DNA from: Nemertoderma westbladi
Taxonomy: Eukaryota; Xenacoelomorpha; Nemertodermatida; Nemertodermatidae
Assembly: GCA_032718475.1 (NCBI GenBank)
Contig: JAUCBJ010007633.1
Location: 1 to 48,350, forward strand
DNA length: 48,350 nt
Reading direction: 5' to 3'
Shown here: positions 19,938-29,854 of the stretch, in pieces
How the letters are laid out: the number at the start of each line of letters is the position of its first letter
Numbering within the stretch: the stretch's first letter is position 1
The notes under the pieces: generated by a model
What the model saw: only the letters and a program-made list of their open reading frames with translations
What the model was told of the DNA's origin: nothing
Databases searched by the model: none
Translations under genes and position numbers: made by a program

Positions 19938-22900
19938 CTAGAGGTATGCAACCGCTGTACTGGACTTTTTTGAGGGTTTTTTGAGTTTCCTTCCTATTGT
20001 TTCCTTTCGTATTCCAACTAATAACAATGTTGCTTCGTGTGTGAAACTCCTCAACGACGTTATACTTCTTGGTAACAGACTCGGTGCTGTTGTATTTTCA
20101 GCTGCTCTATTCATCACAACAATTGTCCCAATGAGTAGGAAAGTAATTTCGTACTTTTCAACATGAAATACATCGTGGCGATTTAATTTAGTCAGTTTTA
20201 TTGGTGAATGTTTAACAAGGAACTCCCTTGCTGACGTTTTAGAAAATCCCGCATTGTTTAAAACTAACAATTTAACTGCTTCAGTGATGGCCCAGTTTCT
20301 CCATACTTTATTGATTATGTGCTTTTTCTGTGAAAGCAGACTTGCGCGGATGACATGTACTTTCACTGTATTCAAACAAATCACCTTGTCGTATTCAATG
20401 ACATCGCTGCTTTCTTTGGATTGACTGCCGAGCCATCGCATCTCTCCCACAACCGCGCCTGTTGTCAGCATCTCTTTCCTGCCAGTTACAGATATACAAT
20501 TAACCAACCCACTACAGATAAAAAATATATCTGGTGTGACTGTTTCATGTTCTGCTGGATCTATAAGTATATCACCTTTCACTTTGATCAATTTGTTTTT
20601 AGTTCCTTTAATATCTGCCAGGTCAGATTGTAATCCAGGTATTCCAGCTAACCAAGGCACTTCATCTGTATGTAAATTACTGCAATGGAATACGTAAGGA
20701 AATTTGTGTACTCTTTCCAACACACTAAGAATTTTAGTAATGATGGCACTTCTCTCATTTTCATCCAACATACCGGTTTTTGCTAACTGTTCAGTGGATT
20801 TTAATTGATGGTGGGTGACAAGGTTTGTAACAATTGCTGTTTGGAGTGATTGGCAAATATTCGGGTATCTTACTTCGATTCGTTTTATCAGATGCCTCAG
20901 TGTTTCCTTGGCTGCTATGCTTTGGTTCACGATCATGTTGTTATGATCAAGTCTTGATTCCCTTATCTTGCCAATCGGCATGGACATGATGCGTTGGTAG
21001 TGCGATAGTGAATTGTTTTCTGCTAACAATTGTGCACGAGCCATATTATATGTGTGCCTTACACACCTTCCTTGCATTTCTTGTAGATGCATGTACAATA
21101 CATGGATTGCTGTAAATATAATACGGATTCCTTTGTAACAAATTATCATATATACTGTCCCAACATCGGATGTACAAATCATTTCATTGCTAATATAGTA
21201 AACTTCTGCTATGGAACTTGAAAAAATTGTTATTAATAGTAAGTTGTAAGGATTGGGCACACCCATGACTCCATCATTAATGAATCGAAGGATGAGTTCT
21301 ATTGTGAATATGGTGGCGCATATATATGCACAAGCATAGAGCAAATTCAAGATGAGTGAGAAATCAGAGACACACAAGTCAATTATATTTGTGTTGTATG
21401 TTCCTTGTTGCATAGGTAACATAAAGAGTAGAATCTCCATTAGTGAAATAACGCTGATTATGGTGTTCATGTGCGAATGGGTGAAAATATTGTGAAGCAA
21501 TTGCAATGCTCTTCTACCCCTGTTACATTTCCAAGACGTATGACTGTATGGTATAGGCTCAATAAAATTATTTATCATCTTCAGCAGTTTCAACATATTC
21601 CCATAGTCACCTTGATCTTTAAGGGTTTTTTCTATATCACTAGGATCTATTCGTTTCCTTTCGTCTTTGGCTATATTGTTAATATATTTTAGTTGTTGTA
21701 GGGCTGTGCTTTGAATTCTACCATATCTGTAGTTTTCTTCATAATTAAGACTCTGACTAATTAATACATTCATTGTATGTTGTTCTATAATTTCTTTTGT
21801 GTCTATTACACTGTTCACATTCTTCATTAAGTTCTTCCACCGTACCTCTCTATAATTGTCGGTCAATTCTACAGACTTCAGAACCTCACCCCATGCCACG
21901 AGGGTAAAATCTTTATCATTGGCGAATTCTTCCAAGTACTTTTGGGTGTCGAGGTTAATTTTGATGACACTGTACTGCACATTATCAATAACCCGCATGG
22001 CCTTTTTGTTAACATTTAAAGCCCGCACTATCATTGTCGATGTGATACCATTGATGCACAATGAAAGAATCACTATCCAGCTGCCCATCAACAGCACTTT
22101 TTCTCCAACCCCAGGTTTTGTAATGAGTTGCGTTGAATTTAATGCTATACAAATGGTAATGGGTCCTTTCACTCCACCCCATATAATCAGTATAGTTTGG
22201 GAAAATGTTAATGGAGGAAAATAATGTGAAATACTTGAATGTGAGTGTTTCCAGTTGATACATTTTAAAACTAAGTAAATAGGAATAACACCTAAGGCAC
22301 GACACCCTAAGAGAACAATAAATAAAGTTGTTGAATTGATCATGTCAATAAAGATATCTTCGTTATCAAATATATTTTCATTACGCGATGCCATTATTAT
22401 TCCTGCTGATAGAAATAACATTGTTTGAGCAATGTAAGCCATTATTCCCCAAAATTTTTGAACGGTGTTTTGAACGACATTGGATATACATGTTTTGTTC
22501 TGGCTCACGACCAATCCCATTATCGATGTGACTAGACTCCCATTGATTTGGAGAATTTCTCCAAGAGCGAATGCAAGATAGGTTGTCACTAACAGTATTA
22601 ATATCTCTATTACATCATCTCTATAAACTCGTTGTAATATACGGACAGTGAGTTTACCAATCGCATATCCAAATAGTGGACCACAAATAATAATCATTAT
22701 AGTATTCGTAGCTATCACAAATGACGATGGATCAATCTCAGCAATTTCTACAAATGTGGTAAAGAAAAGCACAGCTGAAGGGTCGCAAAATATACTCTCA
22801 GCATCCATAATGGTCATTAAGTTAGTCGGTGCCCCAATGTCCTTTAGATTGTCCACAACTGCACTGGCGTCTGTGGCTGTCAGCATTGCTCCCAGCGCGT

Positions 22901-23384
22901 AACAATATAATATATCCCAATTTTGGAAGAGGTACATTTTGCTAATTGTTCCTACGAGCAGTGTTGTTACAAAGGCGAGAGGCACCGCAAGTAACATGCT
23001 TTCAAAAATTACCTTTTTAAATATATGACAATCGACGAAATATACTGTGTTGATAATTAAAATTGGCATATATAAAAGGAATATAAGATTGGAGTCCATC
23101 TCTATAATTGATAGGAATAATTGTCTTAGACGTTCATTCAGCCCCATAGCATAACCAGTGAGGAGTAGCGCCACTGCGTATGGGAGTTTTTTGCCAAACA
23201 GGCTTTGTATAATCCGATTCCAAGCAAGCCCTATTGTTATCATCAATACAACTATTAATATGATATTTTGAGAAGGTGTCAACCCGATTTCATCTTCGAT
23301 TTCATGAACAACCTTATCGCTTGTGTAAAATGGATTTGCCAGTAGGTTTGTTTGTTCCCCATCGTCTGTTGGTGGTTTCTGCAT
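19938..23384 (-). CDS. SLC9C1-like: SLC9C-like protein (sperm Na+/H+ exchanger family), second intronless paralogue
   Basis: Encodes 1148 residues in one uninterrupted frame from ATG at 23384 (A at -3, G at -1) to TAG. Domains: Na+/H+ exchanger domain about 38-455; linker; S1-S4 voltage-sensor-like domain about 638-765; cyclic-nucleotide-binding-like domain about 905-1015; basic tail (about 1131-1142). Visible family marks: ATDAS (D172), AESIFCD (E196, D201), S2 TIFTIELILRF (E696, R700), VVGEMRWL (E981) in the binding loop. Shared with gene 1: YNMARxQxLAE after S4, PNICQS, and a CSGLV strand in the binding domain. Oddities: Cys200 stands where CPA1 exchangers have Asn; the conserved Arg of GGxRG is Lys406; S4 begins K751-x-x-R754 and then loses its charges; S3 lacks the usual Asp (L717); the phosphate-binding Arg is not at the expected place. 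D172 and D201 are kept, so exchange activity is possible. The gene lies 7.7 kb upstream of gene 1 on the same strand, each with its own presumed promoter. Confidence 0.92.
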   Translation of the reverse strand: MQKPPTDDGEQTNLLANPFYTSDKVVHEIEDEIGLTPSQNIILIVVLMITIGLAWNRIIQSLFGKKLPYAVALLLTGYAMGLNERLRQLFLSIIEMDSNLIFLLYMPILIINTVYFVDCHIFKKVIFESMLLAVPLAFVTTLLVGTISKMYLFQNWDILYCYALGAMLTATDASAVVDNLKDIGAPTNLMTIMDAESIFCDPSAVLFFTTFVEIAEIDPSSFVIATNTIMIIICGPLFGYAIGKLTVRILQRVYRDDVIEILILLVTTYLAFALGEILQINGSLVTSIMGLVVSQNKTCISNVVQNTVQKFWGIMAYIAQTMLFLSAGIIMASRNENIFDNEDIFIDMINSTTLFIVLLGCRALGVIPIYLVLKCINWKHSHSSISHYFPPLTFSQTILIIWGGVKGPITICIALNSTQLITKPGVGEKVLLMGSWIVILSLCINGITSTMIVRALNVNKKAMRVIDNVQYSVIKINLDTQKYLEEFANDKDFTLVAWGEVLKSVELTDNYREVRWKNLMKNVNSVIDTKEIIEQHTMNVLISQSLNYEENYRYGRIQSTALQQLKYINNIAKDERKRIDPSDIEKTLKDQGDYGNMLKLLKMINNFIEPIPYSHTSWKCNRGRRALQLLHNIFTHSHMNTIISVISLMEILLFMLPMQQGTYNTNIIDLCVSDFSLILNLLYACAYICATIFTIELILRFINDGVMGVPNPYNLLLITIFSSSIAEVYYISNEMICTSDVGTVYMIICYKGIRIIFTAIHVLYMHLQEMQGRCVRHTYNMARAQLLAENNSLSHYQRIMSMPIGKIRESRLDHNNMIVNQSIAAKETLRHLIKRIEVRYPNICQSLQTAIVTNLVTHHQLKSTEQLAKTGMLDENERSAIITKILSVLERVHKFPYVFHCSNLHTDEVPWLAGIPGLQSDLADIKGTKNKLIKVKGDILIDPAEHETVTPDIFFICSGLVNCISVTGRKEMLTTGAVVGEMRWLGSQSKESSDVIEYDKVICLNTVKVHVIRASLLSQKKHIINKVWRNWAITEAVKLLVLNNAGFSKTSAREFLVKHSPIKLTKLNRHDVFHVEKYEITFLLIGTIVVMNRAAENTTAPSLLPRSITSLRSFTHEATLLLVGIRKETIGRKLKKPSKKSSTAVAYL

Positions 23385-23662
23385 CTTCTATACTTCTATA
23401 ATGTGTTTCTGAACTTTTTTTAGTATTTTCAAAATAAAATATTTTTAGATACTCTACCCCATGAAACAGAATGAGGAAAAATGTGTTTACCAGGCTATAT
23501 ATTGACAGCTAGATGATATGTCTAAGGTCCCCTAATCAAACGTAGGTGTTCCTGCTATATTTGCGCACACAGTACATTTGCTTTTGAAGTCCTCTTTCTG
23601 ATTTAAATATTAATTAATGCTCAATGCACACGCCTTATACGCATATTATATGCTCATTCACC
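23385..23662. other. Upstream region of gene 2, nothing recognised
   Basis: AT-rich 5' flank that must contain the promoter if the first coding exon is complete; no convincing TATA box or initiator can be singled out. Confidence 0.4.
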
Positions 23663-25047
23663 CCATTATTGGGGACATGTATAGGACAACGAGAGTCCCT
23701 CAAGAACTGAAAACAAATAAGTTGGTCCCAGCCCCAAATAAGGGCAACTTAACAATCTTTTAGCGAAATCTCGCTAATCTCGATTGCTGCAAAGGCATAC
23801 AACACAATTCTACTAAATCGCATCAGGGATCCTGTTGAGAGACTTTTACTTGGGAACCAAAATGGGTTACGTAAAGGTATTGAAACCATGGAGCCTATTC
23901 TGGCACTTAGAAGGATTATCGAAAAGTTATCAATAAAGAAAGACAGACAACTGGCTATTATCTTTGTTGACTTCTTTAAAGCCTTCGACTCAGTCTCCCA
24001 ACCATGTATCTTCAGCATACTGGCAGCATATGGGATTCCTGAGGAAATTATTGCAGCTATCAAATGACTGTACGATGGTTCCACCACATTTGTGTCTACT
24101 GCTGATAGTGACACAGATCCATTCGTGTCTTATGGGGAGTTCTATGGGAAGATGGGGTGATGATAACACCCCCTACTGGCACAATAAGTAGAGGAAATTC
24201 AGCAAAGTATCTTACTGATCTAGACTTTGCTCATGACTTAGGGGTACTGTCAGAATCACTACAGGGAGCCCAAAGGTTCCTCTGGTCATTGGAGCAGGTT
24301 GCTTCTAGTGCTGGTCTTTTTGTAAACTCCAAGAAGACCAAAATCATGACAGTGAAACTAGACAGCCCTCAAGAAATGTCTGATCGTAAGGGCATAAGGT
24401 CCAGGGATGGCTTGTTTGAGTACGTGGCCGTGGATGACTTCTGCTACTTGGGATCATGGATCCGGAAGTCAGGTGAAGCCTTCGGATACGTAAGGGGAAG
24501 GCATGGGCAGCGTTAAATATTCTGTCCAGGATTTGGAAGTCCCATAGAATAAAACGGAACCTTAAAATTCGATTATTTATGGCAGTAGTAGTACCAATAC
24601 TCTTATGGGAGTCCATGCTGGGCTCTAACTGCAGAGGATACCAAATCTCTGGATGGCACATTCACAAGAATGCTACGCCGGGTTCATTGTGTCAAGTACA
24701 ATGAACCCATCTCCAATTAGACTCTACAACATTGGAGATGTTCCATTAGTCTCCCCTAGCTTGACACTTGAACGGAACAACCTCCGCTTTGCAGGACATT
24801 GCTTTCGCCGTGAGGATCAGCCAGTGCATTATCTTGTGCTTTGGCGGCCTTATGGAGTGAATAAGCATGGTGGACAGCCCATGACTTTCTTGCCTGACTA
24901 CCCTTGAAGATGTGGATGATCTAGCAAATATCATGGGTGATAGGGAGTTGTGGCGGCACAATTTTGTCGACAAGCCCGCACAGCATTCTTAATATATATG
25001 TAATATATATATAATGCTGCTGCAATACAGCATGCCGATCGTAGTAG
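23663..25047 (+). mobile_element. 5'-truncated dead copy of the 29855-type LINE
   Basis: Homologous along its length to the reverse complement of 29855-31325. It begins mid-reverse-transcriptase (GACATGTATAGGACAACG), and reads in broken frames through DFFKAFDSV (motif A), FAHD where the active motif is FADD (catalytic Asp replaced by His), then DFCYLGSWIRKSGE, RRVHCVKY-type and HCFRREDQPVH segments. Several frameshifts and stops are present. The 3' end is the shared AGCATGCCGATC followed by a GTA/TAG run at about 25036-25047, after a small AT-rich insertion (about 24990-25015). Confidence 0.9.
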
Positions 25048-25860
25048 TAGTAATATATGTTTGTCTATGAAATCTAGGCAAAACTAGGAGGTGGTAACCT
25101 AAAACTAATGCGCAATTCTTCCGAGAGAAACTTTTTGATTCTAAATTAGAATGCTAATATCAGCGTATCTTCCTACAAAAATATATATCTGTGATTATAT
25201 CAGATGATATTTTATTGAAATATTAAGGATTTTAATTTACAAAAATTTGGTGCTGCAACCAGGTCTCGAATTCGGTAAATAATAGCACAACACCTGTGCT
25301 ATGAACGCTGAGCTAAAATGACGTACTTTCAGCTTCTAAAATAGTGGCGGAAAGACTTTCTGACACTATTTTAGTGATAGAAAGTAATATTACTGCGCGA
25401 AAGCACTACTTTATTGCACTGTATTCTCCGAATCTAGTGAAAAATGGTGGATTTTCAGATAAAATTAATTTATGATTTAGCCTAGTTATTGTTGATGTTT
25501 AACTTTGGTTTAATTTGTTTATTATGGATTTTACTTGAAATAATAATTAGATATAGAGAAATTAATTGATATATAAGTTACTAGAGCAAATATTTTTTCT
25601 TCTGTTAAGTAAAATTTATAAACTGCCTAATTTTTAGCAATACGTTTTGTTCAAGTATAATTTTAAACTATTTAATTTTTACATTTTTAAAACATGTTAG
25701 CTATATATTTAAATAAATATTAATGTTCTGGAATTAATATTATATGTTCTACCGGTAGTTGGGATATAAAAACGAAATGTAGTTACGAGCGGAACTATAA
25801 GAACAAAACGTAGCCACTGGTGGAACTATAATAAGAAGTATATATATATATATATATTTA
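25048..25860. other. AT-rich intergenic DNA, no supported gene
   Basis: No protein-like frame; a TA run precedes the palindrome at 25861. Confidence 0.6.
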
Positions 25861-26699
25861 GTTTAACAAGGGAGCTGTTGAAAAGAAAAACAGTAATAGT
25901 TAAACCAAATATTCGATCATATTCCAGGACCGTTCGTTATCAAGGATATAATGTATTAAATCACCAACTGTTAAAATGACAGAATGCAAAAACAATGACT
26001 GTAGGCCTAAAGGCAAGCTAGTTATATTACTGTAGGCAAGTAAGACAATTAAGATATATATAATTAAGTAGGATATATATATATACTGTATCTATTTATA
26101 CCCATTAACAAAAAAGCATTATCAAAAGTAAAGAAATTAACCGGCGACATACAGTAGAAACCATATATCTGATTAGATAAAGTAGGCAACTGAACAGTAA
26201 ACGCACATTAGACAGTATATATTATGAAGTTGCAGAATGGTAAAACTTTACAAATAATATAGTGATTATTTATTACTCAAGAACCAAAAACAAGGCATTA
26301 CACAGTAATGCTGTGCTAATGCAGTGTGAGTGTACTGTGTAATGCCTTGTTTTTGGTTCTTGAGTAATAAATCACTATATTATTCAGATATATGGTTTCT
26401 ACTGTATGTCGCCGGTTAATTTCTTTACTTTTGATAATGCTTTTTTGTTAATGGGTATAAATAGATACAGTATATATATATCCTACTTAATTATATATCT
26501 TAATTGTCTTACTTGCCTACAGTAATATAACTAGCTTGCCTTTAGGCCTACAGTCATTGTTTTTGCATTCTGTCATTTTAACAGTTGGTGATTTAATACA
26601 TTATATCCTTGATAACGGTCCTGGAATATGATCGAATATTTGGTTTAACTATGACTGTTTTTCTTTTCAACAGTGGCTATCTTATCTCCCTTGTTAAAC
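25861..26699. mobile_element. 839-bp palindromic (foldback) element
   Basis: Left arm 25861-26307 and right arm 26333-26699 are near-perfect reverse complements around a 25-nt centre. Both arm ends read GTTTAACAAGGGAG inward. Differences are mainly indels: about 80 bp (26170-26250) present only in the left arm and about 14 bp present only near the right end. No coding content. It is best described as a foldback/MITE element or a recent inverted duplication; no clear target-site duplication is visible in the AT-rich flanks. Confidence 0.85.
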
Positions 26700-28954
26700 A
26701 AAATTAATTATTTAGATTAGCCGAGCTGCAACACACAATCTTGTCTTACTATATATATATATTTATATATTTCTATAAACTATAATGGAAAACACAATAA
26801 TTACACACATATCAGACAGTCTGCTTATGTACTGTAGGTAGGCTACCGGTTTTACTGTAGGTTTTACTGCTCTTGTCCAAGTCCCCCACACCTTTCATAT
26901 TAGCCTAACATTTCTGTTCAATATTTTCTCGTATTTCCCGCAATAATATGTCTTTCATTTCTATTTATTTTTCAAAATTAAATTATATTTCTTCAAAATT
27001 CAGTGCAATTATTTATAACGTGATTTTATTATTGTCTATAACTACAGTGTAAAAGGTGTTGTTTTCTTTGAAAGAGCCACTTTTAAATTAGAATTTTAAC
27101 GTAACAAAGTTATCGCAAAAAGCACAAATTTTAAATGAGATAATATTAGCTACTACTAGCTATGCGGTATTACTTTGCCTGCCCCAATCACCCCACCCCC
27201 CCCCCCCCCCCCCCCATTCTTTCAAATCATAATTCCCTTTGCCTTTCTTATTGATTAATGTTGAACATCATTATCTTTCTTTAAAATATCCCCTTTGTTG
27301 TCTGCAAAAGTGCGCACAATAATTACTTTATTATGTCCCCATTTGTGTACAATAATATAGTAATTATCCAATCAATCTTCCATAAATAATGCGGATAATA
27401 AAATATTTATCCAATCAAAGAGAAGTTTACTCTGTGGAATTCGCATTATTTTTTCTAGATCAGTTCTAATCACGTTGGTAATTATTAATAAATTTAGCAT
27501 TAAAATGTTTAGTATTAGGTTATTTTGCTCCAGTAGCTAGTTAAATCAAATTTTTTGTTTGATTAATTAGTTGATTAAAGTTCTGGAATATCATCTCCGC
27601 ACACAAAGTATAGCCTAAAAATAACCTAAAATTTGCGATAACTTTGTTACGTTTTACAATTACGCACTGTACCTAAACTGGTGATGGGTTTATAATACTG
27701 AGAGCGTGTATTATGATAACGAAACAAATAAATGAACCCTTAAGGGTTCCTTTGATTGATACGTTAAACTTCTAATTCAAAATTCAATATTTTAAAGACA
27801 TATCTTTCAACATATTTTACAAAAATAAAGTATTTTTTTGTTCGATAACGGTATCACTACCACCGTACATGTACACCAAATCTGGATTGTGATTTTTAAT
27901 GTGCTTTTTTGTTTTAATTAGTGTTTTAGAACACAATTGGACCTTCCCATAATATTAGGGTAGCTACTAAATATTTTTATGGTAGCTAGTGTTTTATGAG
28001 AAATTGCAAATAATAATTGTAAAAACAAATATTTGTTATTTTTATTTGCTCTAAACCGACAAAGATAATGCATATTATATAATTGAAATGAGTCCGTTGC
28101 TGAGGATAAGCTTCATGATAAAAAATGAAAATTTTCGAATATATTTCATATGCTTCATCAGGGTTAAGTATTATATTATTAACACGGTGAAATATTATAA
28201 AATGAATTAAAATTGTCACCGGAGAAAAACAACTCGGTACACTTACGGTAAAAACCAGGTACACTCACAGTTGCTATGCGGACACAAAAGAAAATAAAAA
28301 CAGACACCAAACGGAATTATCAGAAAGAAAGTGACCAATGCATCTAATTAAAATATGCAGTATATCCAATGGTAATTTAAAAATCAATAGTATACAAAGG
28401 GCTGATAAAAACATAGGCCTACAGAAAGCAGGAAAATATAAATAACGTATTAAATGGTAATTTAAATAATCAATAGTATAGCAGTAGTAGTAGTAGTAAA
28501 GAACAGTCGACAGTACTGTAGTGCTGATGAAAAAAACATACAGTAGAACAGTGAAATAAAATAACTAGGATTGTAACGGATAAAATCATATATAAAAAAC
28601 CTAATAAGTATACAGTAGAACAGGGAAATAAAAATATCAGATCGAATCTAACGATAGCGTAGATAAAAAATATACAGTATAAATATTTACATATATTACA
28701 AAAGATAAAAATAAATATACAGTAGTACACGGAAATATAAACAAATATTATTTGTTTATATTAACCCTGGATGAAGGATATGAAATATATTCGAAAATTT
28801 GGGTAACTTCCATCATTTTTTATCGTGAAGCTATCCTCAGTGGCGGACTCATTTCAATTATATATATTCCTTCAGTTAGACGGGCTGTTCAGTAGCACTT
28901 TGAATTGATGCGTATTTTATATACATGGTGTATATGTGTGTTTTTTTTTGGTAA
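26700..28954. other. AT-rich intergenic DNA, no supported gene
   Basis: Contains a run of 20 C at 27196-27215 and a CAGTA/GTAGTAG-rich stretch at about 28480-28740. AAAATTTTCGAATATATTTCATATGC-type and TTTTATCGTGAAGC-type segments at about 28110-28150 recur inverted at about 28770-28870, together with a GAGTCCG-type word, so a diverged inverted repeat spans about 28075-28870. Short frames are not protein-like. Confidence 0.5.
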
Positions 28955-29623
28955 CAGTTTCGTATAGAACTGCATTTTTATAACATAAATCATTGTTACC
29001 ATGGCTACAGTGAAGAGTTCTAGAACGAAAAATATATAATATACACTATTCTAGAACAAAAATAAAATAAAAAATTATTGTTCTAGAACATATAGCTAGT
29101 AATTTTTTAAATTTAAAATAGCTAGTAATTAAAAAAAAATTATTTATTTATATTATTATTAAAAAATTTATCCACCGGTACCAAATTGTATTATTTGTTA
29201 AATTTACTAGCTATTTTAAAATTAAAAAAACCTAGCTATATGTTTTAGAACATTATTATTTTTTATTTTATTTATGTAATATTATATGTATTATACACTA
29301 TTCTAGAGCATAAATAATACAAATAATATATTGTTCTAGAACATAGAGCTAGTTATTTTTCAAATTTGAAATGGCTAGTAATACAAAAAAATTTATTAGT
29401 TTATTACAAAATTTATCTACCAAATTTGATATTTTTCTTAATTTACTACCGGTAGCTATTATAAAATTAAAAAAAACTAGCTATATGTTCTAGAACATTG
29501 TATTTTTTATTTTATTTATGTTCTAGAATAGTATATAATACTTTTCTATTGTTCTAGAACTCTTCAATGTTGCCATAGTAACAATGACATATGTTTTAAA
29601 AATGCAGTTCTATACGGAACTAG
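28955..29623. mobile_element. Inverted-repeat element rich in TTCTAGAA palindromes
   Basis: Outer arms (28955-29030 and 29550-29623) are reverse complements: GTATAGAACTGCATTTTTA, ATTGTTACCATGGC and GAAGAGTTCTAGAAC have clear partners. Inside are further inverted and direct copies of a segment containing AGCTAGTAAT and GTTCTAGAACATATAGCTAG. About nine TTCTAGAA-like palindromes occur within 540 bp. No coding content; superfamily unknown. Confidence 0.75.
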
Positions 29624-29854
29624 CCTTTTTTTAATAATTACTTTTCACTACACTACTTGAACTTATAAACAACCACAAATAGCTCTGGTACCTATTGAAA
29701 TCTAGTTTTTGATTGAAAACTATGAAAACAAAATGTTAATAACTTATTAATTCTAGCTAGTACTAATTAATATTTTAATTGGTTTAGAGGTAAAGAAAGT
29801 ACCAAATATATGTTATTTTATAATTATTATTTGCCAAATTTTCATAAAACTACT

